5,978 nt of DNA from an uncultured Eubacteriales bacterium (GTDB lineage: Bacteria > Bacillota_A > Clostridia > Christensenellales > Aristaeellaceae). The stretch is from positions 1 through 5,978 of the forward strand of contig OMRS01000286.1 of the NCBI GenBank assembly GCA_900313545.1, in the 5' to 3' direction. Position numbers and translations under genes: made by a program. Positions 1-5,353 of this stretch are shown here, one piece after another; positions within the stretch are counted from its first letter, which is position 1; every line of letters starts with the position of its first letter. Under the pieces are notes generated by a model that was not told the origin of the DNA, did no database searches, and saw nothing but the letters and a program-made list of their open reading frames with translations.

Positions 1-1935
1 AAGAAGAAGTCCTGCAACCTGTCCGAGGCGGGCGTGCGCAAGGCGGAAAAATGGTTCGGCGTGAGCAACCTTGCGGACATCGACAACAATGAGCTGATGC
101 ACCACATCAACGCGGCGCTGCGGGCCCATGCCCTCATGCGCAGGGATGTGGATTACGTGGTGCAGAACGACGAGGTCATCATCGTCGACGAGTTCACCGG
201 CCGCCTGATGCTGGGCCGGCGCTACAGCGACGGGCTGCACCAGGCCATCGAGGCCAAGGAGCACGTCAAGGTCCAGCATGAGAGCAAGACCCTGGCCACC
301 ATCACCTTCCAGAACTATTTCCGCATGTACAGCAAGCTCTCCGGCATGACCGGCACGGCCAAGACCGAGGAGGAGGAATTCAAGGGGATCTATTCCCTGG
401 ACGTGGTGCAGATTCCCACCAACCTGCCCATGATCCGCAAGGACATGAATGACCTGGTGTACCTGACCGTCCGGGGCAAGTTCTCCCAGGTGGTGGAGGA
501 GATCGAGCGGCGCCACGCGACCGGCCAGCCCATCCTGGTGGGCACCGTGTCCGTGGAGGTCAGCGAAATGCTCTCCGACATGCTGACCCGCAGGGGGATC
601 CAGCATGAGGTCCTCAACGCCAAGCACCATGAAAAGGAAGCCCAGATCGTGGCCCAGGCCGGACACTTCGGCGCGGTGACCATCGCCACCAACATGGCCG
701 GCCGCGGCACGGACATCCTGCTGGGCGGCAACCCGGAGTACCTGGCCCGCCAGGCCATGCGCCAGAAGGGCTACGAAGAGGAGATCATCGAGGACGCCAC
801 GGGCTTCAACCGCAACGTCAGCGAGGAGGTGCTCAAGGCCCGGGAGGAGTACACCCGGCTCTACCAGGATTACAAGAAGCGCACCGATGCCGAGCATGAC
901 CGGGTGGTCGCCGTGGGCGGACTGCACATCATCGGCACCGAGCGGCACGAGAGCCGCCGCATCGACAACCAGCTGCGGGGCCGCAGCGGACGCCAGGGCG
1001 ACCCGGGCAGCTCCCAGTTCTTCCTGTCCATGCAGGATGACCTCATGCGCCTGTTCGGCAGCGAGAAGGTCAGCGGCCTCATCAGCCGGATGGGCCTCAA
1101 GGAGGACGAGCCCATTGAGGCCAAGATGCTCACCGGGCAGATCGAGAACGCCCAGAAGCGCATCGAGGCCAGAAACTACGAAATCCGCAAGAACGTGCTG
1201 CAGTATGACGATGTCATGAACGAGCAGCGCAAGGAGATCTACGGCCAGCGCCGCCAGGTGCTCCAGGGCGAGAACATGCGCCAGACCATCCGCAAGATGG
1301 CCGACCAGCTGATCAGCGACGCCGTGGCGCTGCACTGCGGCAACGGCGACGTGGCCATGGACTGGGACCTGGAGGGACTGGAAACCAATCTGGAGCAGCT
1401 GTGCATCCGGCGGGGCTTCTTCAAGGCCCGCCGGGACGACATCGTCAAGGCGTCAAAGGAAGAGCTGGTGTCCATGCTCCAGAAGGAGGCCGAGGACTAC
1501 TATGTCCTGCGTGAAGGGGTGTTCGCGGAGGCGGGCATCGACATGCGGGAGGTGGAACGGGTCTGGCTGCTGCGCTATGTGGATGAGCGGTGGATGGACC
1601 ACATCGACGCCATGGACCACCTGCGCGACGGCATCGGGCTGCGGGCCTACGGCAACCACAACCCCATCACGGAGTACCAGATCGAGGGCTATGAGATGTT
1701 TGACGAGATGGTGGCCCTCATCCGCCATGACACCGTGCGCGCCGTGTACAACACCATGATCCGGGTGCAGCAGCGCCAGGAGGTCACCCGGGTCCAGGAG
1801 ACCAACCTGGAGCAGGCCCAGCAGGCGGGCGGCGGCTCCGGTCCCCACAAGTCCTCCAAAAAGGTGGGCAGGAACGACCCCTGCCCCTGCGGAAGCGGCA
1901 AGAAGTATAAAAACTGCTGCGGCAGGAACGCGTGA
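1..1935 (+). CDS. secA: Preprotein translocase ATPase SecA, 5' end missing (partial)
   Basis: SecA is the cytoplasmic motor ATPase that pushes preproteins through the SecYEG channel. The frame is open from base 1, so the 644 codons seen are the C-terminal part; the Walker A part of the first nucleotide-binding domain lies upstream. Visible in order: the end of the preprotein-binding region and return to NBD1 (VDEFTGRLM near 184-210, TLATITFQNYFRMY near 292-333, GMTGTAKTEEEEF near 343-381); NBD2 with TNMAGRGTDI (688-717) and ERHESRRIDNQLRGRSGRQG (940-999); helical scaffold and wing with YDDVMNEQR and WMDHIDAMDHLRDGIGLRAY; and a C-terminal SEC-C zinc tail, CxC-x8-CC, with Cys codons at 1882, 1888, 1915 and 1918. 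About 55 residues lie between GRGTDI and the GTERHESRR block. These are absent from B. subtilis SecA but common in clostridial and other SecAs, so I read this as normal variation. No terminator follows, so co-transcription with prfB is likely. Confidence 0.98.
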   Translation, partial: KKKSCNLSEAGVRKAEKWFGVSNLADIDNNELMHHINAALRAHALMRRDVDYVVQNDEVIIVDEFTGRLMLGRRYSDGLHQAIEAKEHVKVQHESKTLATITFQNYFRMYSKLSGMTGTAKTEEEEFKGIYSLDVVQIPTNLPMIRKDMNDLVYLTVRGKFSQVVEEIERRHATGQPILVGTVSVEVSEMLSDMLTRRGIQHEVLNAKHHEKEAQIVAQAGHFGAVTIATNMAGRGTDILLGGNPEYLARQAMRQKGYEEEIIEDATGFNRNVSEEVLKAREEYTRLYQDYKKRTDAEHDRVVAVGGLHIIGTERHESRRIDNQLRGRSGRQGDPGSSQFFLSMQDDLMRLFGSEKVSGLISRMGLKEDEPIEAKMLTGQIENAQKRIEARNYEIRKNVLQYDDVMNEQRKEIYGQRRQVLQGENMRQTIRKMADQLISDAVALHCGNGDVAMDWDLEGLETNLEQLCIRRGFFKARRDDIVKASKEELVSMLQKEAEDYYVLREGVFAEAGIDMREVERVWLLRYVDERWMDHIDAMDHLRDGIGLRAYGNHNPITEYQIEGYEMFDEMVALIRHDTVRAVYNTMIRVQQRQEVTRVQETNLEQAQQAGGGSGPHKSSKKVGRNDPCPCGSGKKYKNCCGRNA

Positions 1936-1975
1936 GTCCCTGCGGGCAGATGCCATGTACCCAACGACCCAAGAA

Positions 1976-1985
1976 AAGGAAGTGA
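1976..1985 (+). promoter_or_regulatory. Shine-Dalgarno site that fixes the prfB start
   Basis: AAGGAAGTGA matches 9 of 10 bases of the AAGGAGGTGA consensus and sits 6 bases before the GTG at 1992. An in-frame TGA at 1983-1985 overlaps it and excludes any earlier start in that frame. Together these decide the zero-frame start of prfB and argue against starting the gene in the +1 frame near 2047. Confidence 0.85.
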
Positions 1986-1991
1986 AGCAAC

Positions 1992-3087
1992 GTGATCGAA
2001 CTGGACATCTACCGCCAGGAAATGGCAAAAATCCGCGAAAGCATCGTTGAGGCAGGTGAGTCACTTTAACATCGCCGGACTGAAGGAACAGCTGGCGGAA
2101 ATGCATGAGACCATGAACGAGCCGGATTTCTGGAATGATCTGGAGCGTTCCACCGCGGTGACCAAGAAGGTGCGCATCGCCGAGAACAAGGTGAACCACT
2201 GGAAGCACTTGGGCGAGCGGGCCGACGACGTGGAGGCCACCATGGAGCTGGCCGAGGAAATGGAAGATGAGGAGCTGGTGCAGGAGGCCGGGGCGCAGAT
2301 CGAGGAGCTCCGGCGGGATCTGGAGGCCCTGCGCCTGGAGACCCTGCTGCGGGGCGACTATGACAGCTGCAACGCCTACCTCTCCCTCCATGCCGGCGCG
2401 GGCGGAACCGAGGCCCAGGACTGGACCCAGATGCTCTACCGGATGTACACCCGCTACTGCGAGCGCCACGGCTATACCGTCAAGGTCCTGGATCTGCTGG
2501 ACGGCGATGAGGCGGGCGTCAAGAGCGTGACCTTTGAGGTGACGGGGGACAATGTCTACGGCTTCCTGCGCGGAGAAAAGGGCGTGCACCGCCTGGTGCG
2601 CATCAGCCCCTTTGACGCCAATGCCCGGCGGCATACCAGCTTCTCCTCCCTGGACGTTTCGCCCATCATCGAGGAGGAGATGGAGGAACTGGACATGGAG
2701 GATGTGCGCATCGACACCTACCGCGCCAGCGGCGCGGGCGGACAGCACGTCAACCGGACGGACTCCGCCGTAAGAATGACCCACATCCCCACGGGTATCG
2801 TGGTGCAGTGCCAGAATGAACGCAGCCAGGTGCAGAACCGCGAGGTGGCCCTGCGCATGCTCAAGAGCAAGCTGGTGGAGCTGCACGAGCGGGAGCGGGA
2901 GCAGAAGATGGCGGACATCAAGGGAGAAATGAAGAAGATCGAATGGGGCAGCCAGATCCGCTCCTACGTGTTCCATCCCTACTCCATGGTCAAGGACCAC
3001 AGGACCGGCTACGAGACCAGTAATGTGGATGCGGTCATGGACGGCGAACTGGACGGGTTCATCACAGCATATCTGCAGATGCAGTAA
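1992..3087 (+). CDS. prfB: Peptide chain release factor 2, with programmed +1 frameshift (join 1992..2066, 2068..3087)
   Basis: RF2 releases finished proteins at UGA and UAA codons. A zero-frame start, GTG at 1992, encodes 25 codons and hits TAA at 2067-2069. Skipping T2067 gives a continuous protein of 364 residues, almost exactly the family length. Seen in the protein: an N-terminal helical domain with the conserved EPDFWND segment; the SPF stop-codon recognition tripeptide at residues 205-207 (codons 2605-2613); and the GGQ peptidyl-release motif at 249-251 (codons 2737-2745), preceded by RASGA. The Ala at 245 corresponds to the position that is Thr in E. coli K-12. The C-terminal WGSQIRSYVFHPYSMVKDHRT block is also typical. 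Pairing with secA upstream is common in Firmicutes, and an intrinsic terminator follows the stop. The unusual point is the UAA in the shift site. A non-shifting start at TTG 2047 or GTG 2056 is less likely because it drops the conserved N-terminus. Confidence 0.97.
2050..2070 (+). other. RF2 programmed +1 frameshift site, CTT TAA C with internal SD-like AGGTGA
   Basis: The zero frame reads ...GAG TCA CTT TAA and the +1 frame continues AAC ATC GCC GGA. The P-site leucine tRNA can slip from CTT (2064-2066) to TTT (2065-2067), as at the classic CTT TGA C site. A stimulatory SD-like AGGTGA lies at 2054-2059, 4 bases before CTT; it can pair fully with the 5' part of the anti-SD. Known in the family: the slip is favoured when the stop is read slowly, so low RF2 raises RF2 synthesis. 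The odd feature is TAA in place of the usual TGA, since TAA is also read by RF1. Confidence 0.87.
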
Positions 3088-3092
3088 TACCG

Positions 3093-3121
3093 GAAAGGGC
3101 GCAATGCGCCCTTTCGTTTTT
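3093..3121 (+). terminator. Rho-independent terminator after prfB
   Basis: A perfect 10-bp stem, GAAAGGGCGC (3093-3102) with GCGCCCTTTC (3106-3115), closes an AAT loop and is followed by G and five T. It starts 5 bases after the prfB stop. Only 13 bases separate its T-run from the next ATG, and these carry that gene's ribosome binding site, so there is no room for a promoter between them. Confidence 0.88.
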
Positions 3122-3134
3122 CACAAGGAGCATC

Positions 3135-3872
3135 ATGAAGAGAAATGGATTGGGGGCAGGGTTTGCCCTGGTGCTGCTGCTGGTGGCGGCGGCATCGCTT
3201 CTTGGCGCGGCGGTGCGCCTGTCCGGGGAGAGCGCGCTGTACGGGAGCCTTTCCCGCAGCGCGGTGGAGGAACTGTACCGCAGGGAGGGAAGGGAGAAGG
3301 TGACCCGGGAGGACATCACCGGGGCCATCGGCCTTGATGAGGACAGCCAGGAGGAGGTGGCCCGGGAACTGGCGGCCTTCATGCGGGAGGAGAGCGAAAC
3401 GCTCCCCCGCGTGCTGGGAGATAAGGAAGTGCAGCACATGTGGGATGTCCGCAGGCTGATGAGCTCCCTTGACCGCCTGTCCCGGGGGATGCTTCTCGTG
3501 TCGGGCATCGGGGTCCTGCTGCTTGCCCTCTGCAGGAATTCCTGGAGGGAAGCGACCAGGGCCCTTCTGGCAGGGGCGGTGCTCGCCGGGCTGGTCGTGG
3601 CGGTCTCGGTGCTTGCCGGGGGCATCCTGGGCTTTACCCGGTTATTTGAGCTGGTGCACCGGGTGGCCTTTGACAATCAGCTCTGGATGATGGATCCCGA
3701 AACACAGATCCTGATCCGCATGATGCCCTCGACCCTCTTTGAGCATGCCCTGCACCTGACGGTGGTGCGCGCTCTCTCCGGGATGCTCATCACCCTGGCC
3801 CTGCTGACCGGGGTGTACGTCCTGGTGCATGGAATGACCCTGCGGAATCTGCAGGCGGGAGGAAAAGAGTGA
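3135..3872 (+). CDS. Four-segment integral membrane protein, TIGR01906/DUF1461-like, function unknown
   Basis: The 245-residue product has four hydrophobic segments, at about residues 8-26, 117-133, 142-166 and 212-232. The first is followed by a charged region of about 90 residues, rich in Glu and Arg, probably on one face of the membrane. Between segments 3 and 4 lies H175-x3-FDNQLWMMDPETQILIRMMP. This resembles the FH..FF.ND.W..DP..D.LI..LP signature I associate with the Firmicute TIGR01906/DUF1461 family; I recognise it by pattern only and know of no established function. ATG 3135 is chosen because AAGGAG (3125-3130) sits 4 bases upstream, a slightly short spacing, and the protein begins MKRN before the first membrane segment. 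Its TGA stop overlaps the tsaD start, so the two are translationally coupled. Expression must come from read-through of the prfB terminator or from a promoter inside prfB, because none fits between. Confidence 0.85.
   Translation: MKRNGLGAGFALVLLLVAAASLLGAAVRLSGESALYGSLSRSAVEELYRREGREKVTREDITGAIGLDEDSQEEVARELAAFMREESETLPRVLGDKEVQHMWDVRRLMSSLDRLSRGMLLVSGIGVLLLALCRNSWREATRALLAGAVLAGLVVAVSVLAGGILGFTRLFELVHRVAFDNQLWMMDPETQILIRMMPSTLFEHALHLTVVRALSGMLITLALLTGVYVLVHGMTLRNLQAGGKE
3857..3871 (+). promoter_or_regulatory. tsaD ribosome binding site and overlapping GTGA start/stop
   Basis: GGGAGG at 3857-3862 lies inside the end of the membrane-protein gene, 6 bases before GTG 3869. The GTG overlaps the preceding TGA (3870-3872) as GTGA, a translational-coupling arrangement. 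It favours GTG 3869 over the in-frame ATG 3911, which has no comparable SD but would give an N-terminus closer to other TsaD proteins. Confidence 0.7.
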
Positions 3873-4927
3873 ACTATCTCAGACAAGTGGAAGAAACTAC
3901 ACGAAGACTGATGCGGGAGGGGCATGCCACCCTCCTGGCGGTGGAATCCAGCTGCGATGAGACCGCGGCGGCCGTCGTCCGGGACGGACGGCAGGTGCTC
4001 TCCTCGGTCATCTTTTCGCAGATCCCCCTGCATGCGGTCTATGGCGGCGTGGTGCCGGAAATCGCCTCCAGGAGCCACGTGGAAAAGCTGGATGTGGTGG
4101 TGGACGAGGCGCTGCTGAAGGCGGGCATGAAGCTGGAGCAGATGGATGCCATGGCGGTGACCTGCGGTCCCGGGCTGGTGGGCGCCCTGCTGACGGGGGT
4201 TTCCCACATGAAGGCGATGGCCTATGCCTGCGGAAAGCCCCTGGTGCCGGTCAACCACATCGAGGGGCATGTGAGCGCCAATTATGTGGCGCACCCGGAC
4301 CTGGAGCCGCCCTTCGTGTGCCTGGTGGCCTCCGGCGGGCATTCCCACATCGTACGGGTGCGGGACTACGGGGAGTATGAGCTGCTGGGGCAGACCACGG
4401 ACGATGCCGCCGGCGAGGCGTTTGACAAGGCGGCCCGGGTGCTGGGGCTTCCCTATCCCGGGGGGCCTCTGCTGGACAGGCTGTCCGCGGAGGGGAATCC
4501 CCAGGCGCTGGCCCTTCCCCATGTGCAGACCCGGGGAAGGTACGACTACAGCTTTTCCGGCCTCAAGACCGCGCTCATCAACGCGGTGCACAGGCTGCGC
4601 CAGGCCGGACAGGAGGTTCCCGCGGCGGACATCGCCGCGAGCTTCCAGCATGCCGTGGTGCAGCAGCTCTCGGAAAAGGCCGTGATGGCCGCCCTGGAGA
4701 CCGGGGCCGGGACCCTGGCCATCGCCGGCGGCGTGGCCAGCAACAGCGGACTCCGCCGGGAGCTGGAGCGGCGCTGCCGGGATGCCGGGCTGAAGCTGCG
4801 GATGCCCCCGCCGGTGCTTTGCACCGACAATGCCGCCATGATCGGCAGCGCGGCGTTCTATCGGCTGATGAAGGGGGAAACCGCGGGGCTGGAGCTCAAT
4901 GCCTGTCCCTCCCTGTCCCTGGTCTGA
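3869..4927 (+). CDS. tsaD: tRNA N6-adenosine threonylcarbamoyltransferase TsaD (Gcp/YgjD/Kae1 family)
   Basis: TsaD transfers the threonylcarbamoyl group from threonylcarbamoyl-AMP to A37 of tRNAs reading ANN codons, forming t6A. It works with TsaB and TsaE; TsaC/TsaC2 makes the donor. Those partners are not in this window. The 352-residue protein shows ESSCDETAAAV (residues 26-36), YGGVVPEIASRSHVE (58-72), the metal-binding NHIEGH with H130 and H134, the GGH loop (156-158), DDAAGEAFDKAARVLGLPYPG (178-198), GGVASN (287-292) and the third metal ligand D320 in CTDNAAMIG. All catalytic elements expected of the ASKHA fold are present. The start at GTG 3869 has a good SD and overlaps the upstream stop, but gives about 20 residues before the first strand, more than most homologues. 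ATG 3911 (residue 15) is the alternative. The gene ends just before a long regulatory interval. Confidence 0.97.
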   Translation: MNYLRQVEETTRRLMREGHATLLAVESSCDETAAAVVRDGRQVLSSVIFSQIPLHAVYGGVVPEIASRSHVEKLDVVVDEALLKAGMKLEQMDAMAVTCGPGLVGALLTGVSHMKAMAYACGKPLVPVNHIEGHVSANYVAHPDLEPPFVCLVASGGHSHIVRVRDYGEYELLGQTTDDAAGEAFDKAARVLGLPYPGGPLLDRLSAEGNPQALALPHVQTRGRYDYSFSGLKTALINAVHRLRQAGQEVPAADIAASFQHAVVQQLSEKAVMAALETGAGTLAIAGGVASNSGLRRELERRCRDAGLKLRMPPPVLCTDNAAMIGSAAFYRLMKGETAGLELNACPSLSLV

Positions 4928-4948
4928 ACCGGATTCCGGTCGGGTTTT
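4928..4948 (+). terminator. Possible weak terminator after tsaD
   Basis: ACCGG (4928-4932) can pair with CCGGT (4936-4940) around an ATT loop, followed by CGGG and four T. The stem is only 5 bp and the T-run is short and displaced. Position directly after the tsaD stop and ahead of a gene with its own promoter makes termination plausible, but the signal is weak. Confidence 0.35.
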
Positions 4949-4950
4949 GC

Positions 4951-5015
4951 AGATGTTAAGGAAATGTTAAATACTCTGCAACATCGCGTAACATGGGTTA
5001 ACAATTACACATTCA
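4951..5015 (+). other. A/T-rich segment beside the DnaA-box cluster
   Basis: This stretch is clearly richer in A and T than the flanking genes. It contains ATGTTAA twice (4953-4959 and 4964-4970, 11 bases apart) and the left copy of GTTAACAATTA (4997-5007). It borders the DnaA boxes, as a duplex-unwinding element would in an origin. That role is inference; no long AT-only 13-mer array is seen. Confidence 0.4.
4997..5007 (+). repeat. Left copy of the 11-base flanking repeat GTTAACAATTA
   Basis: This is identical to 5205-5215 in the same orientation, 208 bases away. The two copies bracket the DnaA-box cluster. The first six bases, GTTAAC, are palindromic. The role is unknown. Confidence 0.6.
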
Positions 5016-5018
5016 GAG

Positions 5019-5191
5019 TTATCCACATGGTTGAACAGAGATGCTGTGCACAACTGTGGATAAGTGTGGATAACCGTGCAGGAATGTGCATAAATCAAGG
5101 AATAACTGGAAAAATGACATGTGGATAACTTCAAAATACTGTGGACAACCTTGGATGAACTGTGGAAAACCCCGGGAGATGCGGTGGACAA
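5019..5191. other. DnaA-box cluster (origin-like module or DnaA-titration/regulatory site)
   Basis: DnaA, the replication initiator, binds TTATCCACA (TGTGGATAA on the other strand). Exact matches are at 5019-5027 (+ strand) and 5055-5063, 5065-5073 and 5120-5128 (all - strand). One-mismatch sites, all - strand, are TGTGCATAA 5085-5093, TGTGGACAA 5140-5148 and TGTGGAAAA 5161-5169. Two-mismatch sites are TGTGCACAA 5045-5053 and GGTGGACAA 5183-5191. That is nine boxes in 173 bases, far beyond chance for exact 9-mers. The cluster lies directly after tsaD, with no dnaA, dnaN or rpmH gene in view, so a chromosomal oriC cannot be claimed. From memory, B. subtilis carries a non-oriC DnaA-box cluster next to gcp, the old name of tsaD, which makes a conserved titration or timing site an attractive reading. 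Short open frames across it are repeat artefacts. Confidence 0.8.
5045..5093 (+). repeat. Exact 10-base phased array of GTG(G/C)A units
   Basis: Five box-like units start at 5045, 5055, 5065, 5075 and 5085: TGTGCACAA, TGTGGATAA, TGTGGATAA, CGTGCAGGA, TGTGCATAA. Every block of 10 ends in GTGGA or GTGCA. The unit length equals about one helical turn, so the bound proteins would sit on one face of the DNA. The fourth unit is degenerate. Confidence 0.7.
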
Positions 5192-5204
5192 CCCTGGAAA
5201 AACT

Positions 5205-5215
5205 GTTAACAATTA
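5205..5215 (+). repeat. Right copy of the 11-base flanking repeat GTTAACAATTA
   Basis: This is the second identical copy of the sequence at 4997-5007. It lies 14 bases after the last recognisable DnaA-like box. The flanking bases differ on both sides, so the repeat is exactly 11 bases. Confidence 0.6.
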
Positions 5216-5240
5216 TGTGAAAACACGCACGAAGAACCGC

Positions 5241-5265
5241 GGGTCGGATGTGACGTCCGACCCGG
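5241..5265. repeat. Perfect 9-bp inverted repeat between the DnaA boxes and the ilvB promoter
   Basis: CGGGTCGGA (5241-5249) and TCCGACCCG (5257-5265) are exact reverse complements around TGTGACG. No T-run follows on the + strand and none lies next to it on the - strand, so an intrinsic terminator is unlikely. It ends 52 bases before the -35 element and could be an operator or a structural hairpin. I do not recognise it as the site of a known regulator. Confidence 0.6.
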
Positions 5266-5317
5266 AAAAACGCAGGACAGGGCGCAGTTTTCAGGGGATG
5301 GTGATACGGGTAGTCTC

Positions 5318-5346
5318 TTGACAGGCTGTGCATGGAATGCTAAGAT
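5318..5346 (+). promoter_or_regulatory. Sigma-A type promoter of ilvB
   Basis: A consensus -35 TTGACA (5318-5323) is separated by 17 bases from a -10 TAAGAT (5341-5346; 4 of 6 matches). TGC directly before the -10 forms an extended -10. Transcription would start near 5353-5355, right at the beginning of the T-box leader. Confidence 0.87.
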
Positions 5347-5353
5347 TCGGTTC

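Noticed and set aside
688..930. Possible foreign insertion in secA after GRGTDI
   Set aside because: The extra segment (LLGGNPEYLARQAM onward) resembles the longer NBD2 form found in many clostridial and cyanobacterial SecA proteins, and codon use does not change.
2047..2067. Simple, non-frameshifted prfB starting at TTG 2047 or GTG 2056
   Set aside because: The zero-frame segment from GTG 1992 has a near-perfect SD, encodes a typical RF2 N-terminus and ends at a CTT TAA C site exactly where RF2 genes shift. The joined length of 364 fits the family.
1453..3000. Long open frame of 515 codons on the - strand, opposite secA and prfB
   Set aside because: It lies across two certain genes, and its product is a low-complexity His/Leu/Val-rich string as expected from the complement of GC-rich codons. 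It shows no recognisable motif.
3677..4651. Open frame of 324 codons on the - strand, opposite tsaD
   Set aside because: It is a shadow of tsaD: rich in Gly, His and Arg, without domain motifs, and crossing the boundary of two coupled + strand genes.
5045..5193. CRISPR-like array
   Set aside because: The repeat units are 9-10 bases with essentially no spacers and match DnaA boxes. CRISPR repeats are longer and separated by unique spacers of about 30 bases.
5019..5215. Firm call of chromosomal oriC
   Set aside because: No dnaA, dnaN, rpmH or gidA gene is in view and the strand skew of the genome is unknown. The cluster may equally be a titration or regulatory site.
4967..5333. Short open frames on both strands across the DnaA-box interval
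   Set aside because: Their sequences are generated by repeated TTATCCACA-like boxes, lack convincing ribosome binding sites, and run through the inverted repeat and the promoter.
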